From the NCBI GenBank assembly GCA_036557885.1, contig DATBGS010000087.1, positions 1 to 13,188 on the forward strand: 13,188 nt of DNA. Direction: 5' to 3'. This document shows, piece by piece, positions 1-6,816 of this stretch (position 1 is the first letter of the stretch; every line of letters begins with the position of its first letter). The notes under the pieces were generated by a model that did not search any database, was not told where the DNA came from, and worked only from the letters and a program-made list of their open reading frames with translations. The position numbers and the translations under genes were made by a program. The stretch comes from DATBGS01 sp036557885 (GTDB taxonomy: Bacteria > Chloroflexota > Ktedonobacteria > Ktedonobacterales > DATBGS01).

Positions 1-395
1 TGCTCGTCGCGCTTGCTCAGCTTCTCTCGCATCAGCATGCGCACCAGCCGCTCCATCTCCAGCCCCATCAGATTGCGCAGCCGATAGTCCTCCAACTTCG
101 CCAGAAATTTCTCATCGAAGCGGGACGCCGCCGACGCCGTGAACGAGGGCGCAGAATCCACCCCGTAGTAAAAATGCGGCGGCAGGTGCTCCGCCACGCG
201 CTGCCGGGCGCTGTCCGTCAGCCAGACCGAGAGCCGCCGCAAGAGCGGCCAGGGCAGCAGCCCCCTGGGGAACTGCTCCCAATACTCCCCAAAGAGCGTG
301 GCTTGCTTGAAATTATCGCGTTTGGGTGGGCGCCGCTTATTCGCGGAGCGAGCGCGGGAAGTGGAACGAGCGCGAGCACGAGCAGACCTAGCCAT
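1..395 (-). CDS. Unknown basic protein, N-terminal part (runs off the left edge)
   Basis: An open frame runs on the minus strand from ATG at 395 to the window edge, 131 codons without a stop. The start is supported by an AGAGG-type ribosome binding site 9-10 nt upstream. The first ~25 residues are almost entirely Arg, Ala and Ser with Lys (alternating R-A-R-A, then NKRRPPKR), which suggests a disordered nucleic-acid-binding or surface-charge tail. The following part is folded-looking, with aromatic and Leu/Arg-rich helices (FGEYWEQFPRGLLPWPLL, later a Met/Leu/Arg helix near residues 112-125). No signal peptide or membrane segment is visible. I do not recognise the family. It may be driven by the promoter at 728-756, which would give a leader of about 325 nt. 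Codon use resembles the neighbouring genes, so it is probably a real gene; only its function is unknown. Confidence 0.7.
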   Translation of the reverse strand, partial: MARSARARARSTSRARSANKRRPPKRDNFKQATLFGEYWEQFPRGLLPWPLLRRLSVWLTDSARQRVAEHLPPHFYYGVDSAPSFTASAASRFDEKFLAKLEDYRLRNLMGLEMERLVRMLMREKLSKRDE

Positions 396-752
396 AGAAA
401 AGCACCTCTCTCACAATTTGCTGCTTGTAGCCCCGGCCACCGCGCCGGGCCGTTCCCGCCAGGGTCGGCGGGGCTACAAGCTAGCTCAAACTGGAAGACA
501 GCTTCCTGTCTGCTGCGCGACCAGGCGAGCACAGCGCCCGCGCCTGGCCAACGAAACGGCCACCCCCGGCATTTTTTGCCTTTGCTCAGGAGGGTGGCCG
601 CTGGAGAGGTATGAGAACTGCTGCGTACCATCTGCAAGCCTCGCTCCTGTTTGCGACAGGTCTGGGGTCAACACACGCAGGTGTTTTAAAGCACCCGCGT
701 GCTGTGCCGTTTTCTTCCTTGTCAGCAAGTATACCGGAAAAACCGGCTGCTG
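396..752 (-). other. Hairpin-rich intergenic region, probable long 5' leader of the left-edge gene
   Basis: No convincing gene lies here. Both strands hold short frames, but none has a good ribosome binding site. Read on the minus strand downstream of the promoter at 728-756, the region holds a series of inverted repeats. 674-683 pairs with 692-701 (one mismatch). 557-565 pairs perfectly with 592-600 (CGGCCACCC/GGGTGGCCG) and encloses a smaller hairpin at 568-580 (GGCA, T5 loop, TGCC). A CCAGGCG/CGCCTGG pair lies near 518-548. A double-hairpin repeat lies at 424-480. This could be a structured untranslated leader, a small RNA gene, or an accumulation of mobile palindromic repeats. I see no known riboswitch consensus. 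Confidence 0.5.
424..480. repeat. REP-like double-hairpin repeat, copy 1
   Basis: The element is bounded by an 11-bp terminal inverted repeat, CTTGTAGCCCC at 424-434 and GGGGCTACAAG at 470-480. Inside are two short hairpins with 6-nt loops: CCCGGC/GCCGGG at 432-449 and CCCGCC/GGCGGG at 455-472. A second element of the same design occurs at 9911-9970 with different loop sequences but the same GTAGCCCCG core. Conserved stems with variable loops are typical of REP/MITE-like dispersed palindromes. Only two copies are visible, so the copy number in the genome is unknown. Confidence 0.65.
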
Positions 753-756
753 TCAA
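728..756 (-). promoter_or_regulatory. Sigma70-type promoter overlapping the stop codon of the upstream gene
   Basis: On the minus strand there is TTGACA (756-751), a 17-nt spacer (750-734) and TATACT (733-728). The -35 box is a perfect match, the -10 box matches 5 of 6, and the spacer is optimal. The -35 box overlaps the TGA stop (755-753) of the 384-residue membrane protein gene. The spacer itself holds a small CCGG-A/T5-CCGG palindrome. Transcription would start near 721 and read through the hairpin-rich region towards the gene starting at 395. Confidence 0.6.
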
Positions 757-1907
757 CACCCAAAAATTTGATAGCCAATGGTTTGATTGCTCGCGTTGCT
801 GGTAATCGTAATCGTCCCCGTCCCGCTGGAAATCTGGGCCGTAATCGTCACCGTCACCGAGCTTGTCTCAATCGGCCCAAAGAGCGCGCCACCCGTGACA
901 TCCAGCGTCACTGGCGCTTTGTTCGTCCCAATCGGGTTCACCTGCGCGGTCCAGTTCAGCGTTTGCCCACCCGCATTCTCCACAATGAACGTCCCGGCGG
1001 GCAGCGTGCTGCTTGGACAGGGCACCAGGATGATACTCGAAGCCTTCACCTGCAACTTGGGCGCGTCGGGGCTGAGGGTCGCGGTGGCCGTCACCGTCCC
1101 AGAGGGCAGGGGTTCAAGCGTCACAGTGGCATTGGGCGAATCAAGCGGCGTCCCACTGGTGGCAGCATCGGAATTCGCGCTCAAGCCAAAATAAATCCCC
1201 GCGCTGCCCAAAATGCCCAGCACGACAAACAACACCACAAAGCTCAGCAGCACACGCGGGCGTGGCGCCTCGTTCCCCCACTGCTCCAGCGTCCTGCGGC
1301 CCTGGCGTCGAAAGCCCAGGCTCTCCAGAAACCCTGTTGACTGTGAAAGCTGGCGGGTCGTGCGTGGCTGGCTCGCGCGGGCTGGTGGCCTGCGCGGTCT
1401 TGGCGAACTGACCGGCGCGTCATCCTCCTCCTCGACAGCAGACGGCCTCCAGTCGCTGCGCTGTGGCGGGACGGTTGGCACCTGTTCTTCCACCGGCAGC
1501 GCGCTCTGCTGCCATTGCTGCTTAATTTCCGTCAGCATGTTATGCAGCTTATGCAGCCCGGCCACAGGGCTTTCCGGGGCCGGGCGCGCCGGCGGGGGCT
1601 GCCCACCAAGTAAGGCCGTGCCCAGCGCCTCGATCTGCCCCACATGGCTCCCTTTGCTCAGCAGATGCGAAAAAAACCGTTCTATCCTATCGGTGCGGGG
1701 GCCGCCTTCCCGCCCGAACTCCGCTTCCAGTCCAGTGAGTTCGGACCAGACCAGTGAACGCAGATTCTCGACTTCAGCCTGGTTAGCAGGGTTATCTGGC
1801 TGTGCCGCATCCAGCGTGCGGATGGCTTCATTCACCACAAATTGCAACTGCCGGTAGAGTTGCTGGGCAGGCATTCCCACTGCTTTCCCCGACTGTTTTG
1901 GTCCCAT
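753..1907 (-). CDS. Single-pass membrane protein with beta-rich Ig/BACON-like C-terminal domain
   Basis: 384 residues. The ATG at 1907 was chosen because an AAGGAG ribosome binding site lies 7 nt upstream; the frame stays open further, into the divergent gene, but without a usable site. Residues 12-100 are mostly helical with conserved-looking Trp, Leu and Glu. Residues 101-215 are low-complexity and rich in Pro, Arg and Ser. A single membrane segment lies at about 218-242, after a basic stretch (RRQGRR, PRPR), which puts the N-terminus inside. Residues 250-285 form a Thr/Ser/Pro-rich stalk. Residues 286-384 are beta-strand-rich with the pattern GTFIVENAGGQTLNWTA and repeated T-V-T-I-T strands, resembling BACON or other Ig-like surface domains. 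The two Cys, at 297 and 384, could form a disulfide. Likely a surface-exposed anchored protein of unknown ligand. There is no enzymatic motif. Confidence 0.8.
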   Translation of the reverse strand: MGPKQSGKAVGMPAQQLYRQLQFVVNEAIRTLDAAQPDNPANQAEVENLRSLVWSELTGLEAEFGREGGPRTDRIERFFSHLLSKGSHVGQIEALGTALLGGQPPPARPAPESPVAGLHKLHNMLTEIKQQWQQSALPVEEQVPTVPPQRSDWRPSAVEEEDDAPVSSPRPRRPPARASQPRTTRQLSQSTGFLESLGFRRQGRRTLEQWGNEAPRPRVLLSFVVLFVVLGILGSAGIYFGLSANSDAATSGTPLDSPNATVTLEPLPSGTVTATATLSPDAPKLQVKASSIILVPCPSSTLPAGTFIVENAGGQTLNWTAQVNPIGTNKAPVTLDVTGGALFGPIETSSVTVTITAQISSGTGTITITSNASNQTIGYQIFGC

Positions 1908-1976
1908 GCCCCGGCTCCTTTCAGCGCCCGCGTACTCCATAAAAGTAATCAGCTTCTGCTTGCAGCGGGCTTTCCC

Positions 1977-2005
1977 ATTGTACAACGAGCCACCTCTTCG
2001 GGCAA
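1977..2005 (-). promoter_or_regulatory. Promoter of the membrane protein gene at 1907
   Basis: Minus strand: TTGCCC (2005-2000), a 17-nt spacer (1999-1983), then TACAAT (1982-1977). Transcription would start near 1970, giving a leader of about 63 nt before the ATG at 1907. It is back-to-back with the promoter at 2028-2056, and the two -35 boxes are 22 bp apart. Confidence 0.5.
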
Positions 2006-2027
2006 GACAGGCAGGACCGCACTCCCA

Positions 2028-2056
2028 TTGCCGAGGTGAGAAAATCTTGGTATCAT
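2028..2056 (+). promoter_or_regulatory. Promoter of the YbjQ-like operon
   Basis: Plus strand: TTGCCG (2028-2033), a 17-nt spacer (2034-2050), then TATCAT (2051-2056). The predicted start near 2063 leaves about 20 nt before the ATG at 2083, enough for the AAGGAG site at 2068-2073. It is divergent with the promoter at 1977-2005, so a shared regulator could bind between the -35 boxes. Confidence 0.55.
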
Positions 2057-2082
2057 CTTTTGCGAAGAAGGAGAACGCACCT

Positions 2083-3033
2083 ATGCCGCTCTTCAAAAAA
2101 GAGACACCCGAACAAAAAGCCGCCCGCGAAGCCGCCGAAGCGCGCGACGCCCTGAGCAGGGCCTCACTGGAACGCGGCGGCCTGCCCCTCCGCGCGCAGG
2201 AGCGGCTGGCCCAGGAACGCGGCGCAGATGGCCGCCCCAAACTCTGGACCAGCGACCTTTCCGTCAGCGAACTGCTCGCCAGCCGCTCGGTTGGCTTTGA
2301 GCCTATCAGCCAGGTATTCGGTTCCTCCATTTATCGCATGGCCTATGCCGTCGGCCAGTGGTCCTATGGCAGCAGCATGGAGATCACCAACTTCTCCCAA
2401 TCGCTCTATCACGCCCGCGAACTGGCTCTGGGGCGGCTGCTGCAAGAGGCACGCGCGCTGGGCGCGCACGGCGTCATCGGCGTGCGCCTGGAGCACAAAG
2501 AATACGAATGGGGCGCCAACCTGCTGGAGTTTACCGCCATCGGCACCGCCGTCCGCCTGCGCAACTGGCCGGGCGCCCTGCCCCAGCCCTTTACCAGCGA
2601 CCTTTCCGGGCAAGAATTCCTCAAAGTGCTCCACGCCGGCTTTGTCCCCGTCTCGCTGGCAATGGGCTGCGTCGCCTACTACATCTACACCACCTGGAAC
2701 GACGAATACGCCAAACGCAGTTGGAGCAACCAGGAAATGCGCCAGTACACCCAGGGCGTCTATCGCGCCCGCCACCTGGCATTTTCGCGTCTGGAAGGCG
2801 ACGCGCGGCGCGTCCACGCCGATGGCGTCGTCGGCTCCGATATACATATGAAAGTCATCGAGGTGACGGCCTACCGCCGCCCGCCCTACAGCAACGAATC
2901 CGAGGCCATCGAAGATTACGTGGTCGAGTTCTTTGCCTTCGGAACCGCCATTGCCGAGATCAGCAAAGAGCATCAAGTCGCCAAACCACGCCTGGTCATT
3001 GACCTGGAAGACAAACCAACCACCATCGAATAG
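2083..3033 (+). CDS. Protein with two tandem YbjQ-like (heavy-metal-binding/DUF74) domains
   Basis: 316 residues. The start has an AAGGAG site 9 nt upstream. After a charged helical N-terminus (1-50, rich in Glu, Arg and Ala) come two similar units at about 54-158 and 169-292. Each opens with a (F/W)TSDLS box, a few residues later V(G)F-P-(I/V)S and a small-residue turn, then a helix carrying the YHARELAL or YRARHLAF motif, then A-(L)GAHGVIGVRL or VHADGVVGSDI, and ends in a beta strand such as EF(T)AIGTAV. The helix-ARELA-LGA-G(V/I)(I/V)G-GTAV order is the signature of the YbjQ/DUF74 family, which forms small oligomeric beta/alpha rings. The family is labelled heavy-metal-binding by homology only. 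Its cellular role is unknown. The protein has no membrane segment and is probably cytosolic. The next gene, 13 bp downstream, is a paralogue. Confidence 0.85.
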   Translation: MPLFKKETPEQKAAREAAEARDALSRASLERGGLPLRAQERLAQERGADGRPKLWTSDLSVSELLASRSVGFEPISQVFGSSIYRMAYAVGQWSYGSSMEITNFSQSLYHARELALGRLLQEARALGAHGVIGVRLEHKEYEWGANLLEFTAIGTAVRLRNWPGALPQPFTSDLSGQEFLKVLHAGFVPVSLAMGCVAYYIYTTWNDEYAKRSWSNQEMRQYTQGVYRARHLAFSRLEGDARRVHADGVVGSDIHMKVIEVTAYRRPPYSNESEAIEDYVVEFFAFGTAIAEISKEHQVAKPRLVIDLEDKPTTIE

Positions 3034-3046
3034 AGGAGCATCACCC

Positions 3047-3889
3047 ATGCAATCGCCAGAAGGACCAAATTCCGAAACCGCAACCGCCCTGGAAGGGCTG
3101 CCCCAGCACGCCCTGGAACGCTTGCAGCGCATGCGCGGCGCGCCTGGCAAAGGCGGCCTCTTCACCAGTGACCTCTCCATCAACGAATTTTTGCTGGTCA
3201 AGGCGGCTGGGTTTGATCCAGTCGGATTAGTGGTCGGGTCCAGCATTTACCATATTGGCTACCAGTTCGCCAACATGATGCGCAACCAGGAAATGGACGT
3301 GCTCTCTCAGGCCATGTACCACGCCCGCGAACTTGCCATGACGCGCATGGAAGAAGAAGCCAACGCGCTGGGCGGCGATGGCATCGTCGGCGTGCGCCTG
3401 GAGGTGGGCCGCTACGAGTGGGGCCAGCATCTGGCCGAGTTCCTGGCAATAGGCACCGCTGTGCGCAGCCGCGACGGGAAAAACCATCGCACCAAACACG
3501 GCATGCCCTTCACCAGCGACCTGACCGGCCAGGACTTCTACACGCTCATTCAGGCAGGCTACATGCCCGTTGGCCTGGTCATGGGGTCGTGCGTCTATCA
3601 CGTCGCCCATCAAGGGCTGGGCCAGTGGTTCAAGACCGTTGGCAACAACACGGAGATGACCAACTACACCCAGGCGCTCTACGACGCCCGCGAACTGGCG
3701 ATGGAGCGCATGCAGGCCGAGGCCACCGAGCTTGGCGCCGAAGGCATCGTGGGCGCGCAGATTCACGAAAAATCGCACGGCTGGGGCAGCCACGTCATCG
3801 AATATTTTGCCGTTGGCACCGCCGTCATCCAGACCCGCGCCGACCACATCATCCAGCCGCCCCAACTGGTGCTGACGCTGGACGATTGA
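3047..3889 (+). CDS. Second tandem YbjQ-like (heavy-metal-binding/DUF74) protein, paralogue of the preceding gene
   Basis: 280 residues. An AGAGGAG site immediately after the previous stop, 8 nt before the ATG, fixes the start. The gap is only 13 bp, so the pair is one operon. Two domain copies lie at about 39-140 and 155-262. Both begin FTSDLS or FTSDLT, continue (A)GF-PVGLV-GSSIYH or AGYMPVGLVMGSCVYH, then YHARELAM or YDARELAMERM, then LGGDGIVGVRL or LGAEGIVGAQI, and end EFLAIGTAV or EYFAVGTAV. The repeats are better conserved here than in the first gene, where domain 2 has drifted. Four domain copies in two genes point to serial duplication. The N-terminal extension is shorter than in the first gene. 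It is presumably a cytosolic partner of that protein, possibly in a mixed ring; this is inference. Confidence 0.85.
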   Translation: MQSPEGPNSETATALEGLPQHALERLQRMRGAPGKGGLFTSDLSINEFLLVKAAGFDPVGLVVGSSIYHIGYQFANMMRNQEMDVLSQAMYHARELAMTRMEEEANALGGDGIVGVRLEVGRYEWGQHLAEFLAIGTAVRSRDGKNHRTKHGMPFTSDLTGQDFYTLIQAGYMPVGLVMGSCVYHVAHQGLGQWFKTVGNNTEMTNYTQALYDARELAMERMQAEATELGAEGIVGAQIHEKSHGWGSHVIEYFAVGTAVIQTRADHIIQPPQLVLTLDD

Positions 3890-3957
3890 GTTTCTCCTTC
3901 AATGAAGGTGTGGGGCTTCCCATCTTGTTGATGAGCAGGTCCCAAAAGGATGCTACG

Positions 3958-4839
3958 ATGCCAAAACATCCTCTGGCAGAAGTTTTTGGCTTCCCACCCA
4001 ATAGCTTTTCACCAGAAGCAGAGCGCTACCGCAAACTGCGGCTATGTCCATTCAACAATAAAGTGCCATCCTGTACGAAAGACAAAGCCGAAAATCCCTT
4101 GGGCGTTTGTACCATCTATGAGGGAGACAGGCTGGCTATCACCTGCCCGATTCGCTTTCGTGAGGATTGGCTGATTGCAGAGGGTGCAGCCGCTTTTTTC
4201 TTCCCAGAGGGAACTGCCTGGACCTCGCTTACTGAAATCCGGCTGAATGACAAACATGGTCTCTCAGCAGGCAACATTGATGTTGTGCTGGTCGCATACA
4301 ATGAACAGGGGAATATCATTGATTTCGGCGCCTTGGAAGTGCAGGCGGTTTACATTTCAGGCAACATTCGTAAAGCCTTTGATTTTTACATGGGAGACCC
4401 CGCAGCGCGGGCAGATACGGACTGGACACGTCAGAAAAACTATCCACGCCCAGATTACCTTTCTTCCTCACGGAAACGTCTGGCTCCCCAACTGATTTAT
4501 AAAGGTGGTATCTTGAATGCGTGGAGAAAGAAGACGGCTGTTGCGTTACACCGCACGTTTTTCGAGACGCTGCCAACCCTTCAAGAAGTTCCTCAACAAG
4601 AAGCTGAAGTTGCCTGGTTGGTCTATGAGCTTCAACAGGAATCTGTGCAAAATCGTTACAAGCTCACTCGCTATAAAACGGTCTACACTGCCTTTGGCAC
4701 CGCGCTAGATAAAATTACCAGATCGGAACCTGGTCCACTGGAGGGCTTTCTTGAATATCTACAGACAAAGTTGGATGAAAAACGCGAAGGAGGCACACCT
4801 CCAGATGCTCCAACCCTGACAGACATTCTTGACAGCTAG
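3958..4839 (+). CDS. NotI-family type II restriction endonuclease
   Basis: 293 residues, shorter than NotI (383). The ATG at 3958 has AAAAGGA 7 nt upstream; an in-frame ATG at 3931 is the alternative start. The N-terminus closely follows the NotI layout: FGF near residue 10, then C30-P-F, C39-x-K, GVC51 and TC63P. Four Cys in this arrangement match the iron-binding fold known from the NotI structure. The nuclease core follows: GNIDVV with D108, then FGALEVQ with E127 and Q129, a PD-(D/E)XK variant ending in E-x-Q as in NotI, followed by a strand-helix ending near 141. The rest (about 160-293) is probably the dimer and DNA-contact part. It would cut DNA at a specific site left unmethylated by its partner, which follows 29 bp downstream. 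Base composition is clearly more A+T-rich than neighbouring genes, suggesting transfer. The recognition site cannot be read from the sequence. Confidence 0.85.
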   Translation: MPKHPLAEVFGFPPNSFSPEAERYRKLRLCPFNNKVPSCTKDKAENPLGVCTIYEGDRLAITCPIRFREDWLIAEGAAAFFFPEGTAWTSLTEIRLNDKHGLSAGNIDVVLVAYNEQGNIIDFGALEVQAVYISGNIRKAFDFYMGDPAARADTDWTRQKNYPRPDYLSSSRKRLAPQLIYKGGILNAWRKKTAVALHRTFFETLPTLQEVPQQEAEVAWLVYELQQESVQNRYKLTRYKTVYTAFGTALDKITRSEPGPLEGFLEYLQTKLDEKREGGTPPDAPTLTDILDS

Positions 4840-4868
4840 CCGTGTTTGTAAGGATGGCGGTAGGAGCT

Positions 4869-5783
4869 ATGTATCAAGCAAAATTATTTGAGGAAGAACA
4901 GCACCGCCAGATTGTCAATGTGGCCTCTGTTCCTCAACGCAGCCCTTTCCGCTACCCTGGCGGCAAAACCTGGCTTATTCCCCGCATCCGCCAATGGGTT
5001 GCCAGCATGCCAACAAAGCCAGCAGAACTCGTAGAGCCTTTTGCGGGTGGCGCCAGCGTAGGGTTGGCGGTGGCTTTTGAGCAGCTTGCCCAACATGTCA
5101 CGTTGATAGAGCGAGACGAGCAAGTTGCTGCGGTCTGGCAAACCATTCTTGAGGGTGATGTTGCCTGGCTAGCGCAGAAGATTGTCAGCTTTGACCTCAC
5201 GCTTGCTTCAGCCAAGCAATTATTAAACAAGGTTGATCTCACTCAACAAGAGCAAGCCCTGCGAACCATTCTCAAGAATCGGGTCAATCGCGGGGGCATC
5301 CTTGCTCCAGGGGCAGGAATGCTCAAAGAAGGTGAGAATGGGAAAGGGCTGGCTTCGCGCTGGTATCCCAAAACACTGGAGCAACGCATCCTTGCTATTG
5401 CTGCGCGTAAGAAGCACATTCGCTTCATTCAGGGGGATGGCCTTGCCCTTCTTGAAGAATACGCCCAGCGCGAAGATACTGCCTACTTCATTGACCCTCC
5501 TTACACGGTTGGGAGTAAAAAGGCTGGCAGCCGACTCTACACGCACTCTGAGATTGACCATGAGCGGCTATTTGCAATGGCTAACTCCCTGCGAGGCGAT
5601 TTTTTAATGACCTACGACAATGATGAACAGGTACGTCAACTGGCAAGGAAGTACAGCTTTGATCAGGAGGCCATCGCCATGAAAAATACCCATCATGCGG
5701 AAATGACGGAACTTCTGATTGGGCGTGACCTGTCCTGGTTACGGCAGCAGATTCAGGATCAGATGCCAGGTAGTGTAAAATAG
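4869..5783 (+). CDS. D12-class DNA N6-adenine methyltransferase, partner of the NotI-like nuclease
   Basis: 304 residues from ATG 4869. GTG 4842 and ATG 4854 are in-frame alternatives, because the AGGAG lies very close to 4869 and translation may be coupled to the upstream gene. Motifs in order: FRYPGGK (27-33, the SAM-binding motif X/I of D12 enzymes), EPFAGG (56-61, motif I), an acidic residue after the next strand (LIERD, 79-83), a variable segment at ~95-180 that would carry target recognition, and FIDPPY (207-212, catalytic motif IV, DPPY). This set is diagnostic of the Dam-like MethyltransfD12 family, which methylates the N6 of adenine using S-adenosylmethionine. It should protect the host from the nuclease encoded just upstream. 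Composition is as A+T-rich as the nuclease gene. The cassette ends here: GC-rich sequence resumes in the next gene. Confidence 0.88.
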   Translation: MYQAKLFEEEQHRQIVNVASVPQRSPFRYPGGKTWLIPRIRQWVASMPTKPAELVEPFAGGASVGLAVAFEQLAQHVTLIERDEQVAAVWQTILEGDVAWLAQKIVSFDLTLASAKQLLNKVDLTQQEQALRTILKNRVNRGGILAPGAGMLKEGENGKGLASRWYPKTLEQRILAIAARKKHIRFIQGDGLALLEEYAQREDTAYFIDPPYTVGSKKAGSRLYTHSEIDHERLFAMANSLRGDFLMTYDNDEQVRQLARKYSFDQEAIAMKNTHHAEMTELLIGRDLSWLRQQIQDQMPGSVK

Positions 5784-5843
5784 TGCTCTGGCATTGTGTC
5801 AAATCTACTATGGCTTCTAAGTAGTGAGGATTCTAAGTGCTAT

Positions 5844-6797
5844 ATGAAAGATGAGCAGAGAGCTAGCGAACCGTCTTCACCCTCCCCAGCGCCCGAAGAA
5901 GACCTCAACGGGCGCTTTGCGTTTGCCGTTGGCAGGGTGGGCACCACCATCCTCAGCGACGGCCACTGCTATATAGATGGGGGGCAGTTCTTTGGGCGCG
6001 TGCCGCGTGTCCTCTGGGAGCGGCTTTTCCCGCCCGACCACCTCAACCGCGTGCTCACCGCGCTCAACTCCGTCCTGCTGGAAACCAGCGCCGGGCTGAT
6101 GCTCGTCGAAACTGGCTACGGCAACAAAATCAGCGAGAAAACCATCCGCAACTTCTCCCTCTCGCGGCCCGATGGCACGCTGCTGGACCAGCTCCGAGCG
6201 CTGGGCCTCGCGCCAGAAGACATCAAAATCGTCGTCAACACCCACCTGCACGCCGACCACTGCGGCTGGAACACCCGGCGCCTGGAGGATGGCCGCGTCG
6301 TGCCCACCTTCCCCAACGCGCGCTACATCTTCCAGAAGACTGAATGGGAAGCCGCCATTCATCCCGACGAACTGGTCGCGGCAACGTACCTGGCCGAAAA
6401 CTTGCACCCACTGCAAGAAGCCGGGGTGATTGATCTGATCGAGGGCGACCTGTCCATCACGCCGCAGGTGCGCGTCGTCCTGACGCCAGGGCATACCGTC
6501 GCGCATCAAAGCATCTGGATTGAATCTGGCTCCAGCGGGCGCGAAGCTGCCGCCCTCTTCAGCGGAGACGCCATCATACACGGCGTGCTGCTGGAGCGAC
6601 TGGCCTGGATTCCCGGCGTGGACGACCTGCCGCATGTCTCGCTGGCAACCAAGAAAAAACTGATCGAAGAAAGCCTGCGCCGTCAGGCATATATGATCGT
6701 CACGCACCACCCCTTCCCTGGCCTGGGCATCCTGGCCCGCGACGACGTGGGCAAAGTCCACTGGCATGAGCATCACGCGCATCATTCACACGAATAA
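5844..6797 (+). CDS. Metallo-beta-lactamase-fold hydrolase
   Basis: 317 residues. ATG 5844 is preferred; GTG 5796 is upstream in frame without a clear site. Metal ligands are complete: H134-x-H136-x-D138-H139, H217 in TPGHT, D242 in SGDA and H288 in THHPFPG. The N-terminal strand set (GRVGTTILSDGHCYIDGG, SVLLETSAGLMLVETGYG) and overall length fit the AttM/lactonase-like or MBL-fold quorum-quenching and related hydrolases, so the substrate may be a lactone, ester or thioester. This cannot be decided from sequence. No signal peptide is seen, so it is probably cytosolic. The C-terminus carries an unusual His-rich tail (HWHEHHAHHSHE). The next gene starts 19 bp downstream and is likely cotranscribed. 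The first ~30 bp are still A+T-rich, marking the edge of the restriction cassette. Confidence 0.85.
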   Translation: MKDEQRASEPSSPSPAPEEDLNGRFAFAVGRVGTTILSDGHCYIDGGQFFGRVPRVLWERLFPPDHLNRVLTALNSVLLETSAGLMLVETGYGNKISEKTIRNFSLSRPDGTLLDQLRALGLAPEDIKIVVNTHLHADHCGWNTRRLEDGRVVPTFPNARYIFQKTEWEAAIHPDELVAATYLAENLHPLQEAGVIDLIEGDLSITPQVRVVLTPGHTVAHQSIWIESGSSGREAAALFSGDAIIHGVLLERLAWIPGVDDLPHVSLATKKKLIEESLRRQAYMIVTHHPFPGLGILARDDVGKVHWHEHHAHHSHE

Positions 6798-6816
6798 GTA
6801 TAAAAAGAGGGCGAGC

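Noticed and set aside
298..771. 157-codon plus-strand frame across the hairpin-rich region
   Set aside because: It crosses the repeat element and overlaps the minus-strand gene at 1-395, with no ribosome binding site or recognisable motif.
1908..2330. N-terminal extension of the membrane protein to 525 residues
   Set aside because: The extension overlaps the divergent gene and both promoters and has no ribosome binding site; ATG 1907 has AAGGAG at 7 nt.
2164..3246. 360-codon minus-strand frame
   Set aside because: It lies opposite two well-supported YbjQ-like genes; the translation is low-complexity Gly/Ala/Asp with no motif.
3896..3910. Terminator hairpin CCTTC-AAT-GAAGG after the YbjQ operon
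   Set aside because: Only 5 bp and no T-run; too weak to call.
5877..6785. 302-codon open frame on the minus strand
   Set aside because: It is the antisense shadow of the MBL-fold hydrolase, whose metal-binding motifs are unmistakable.
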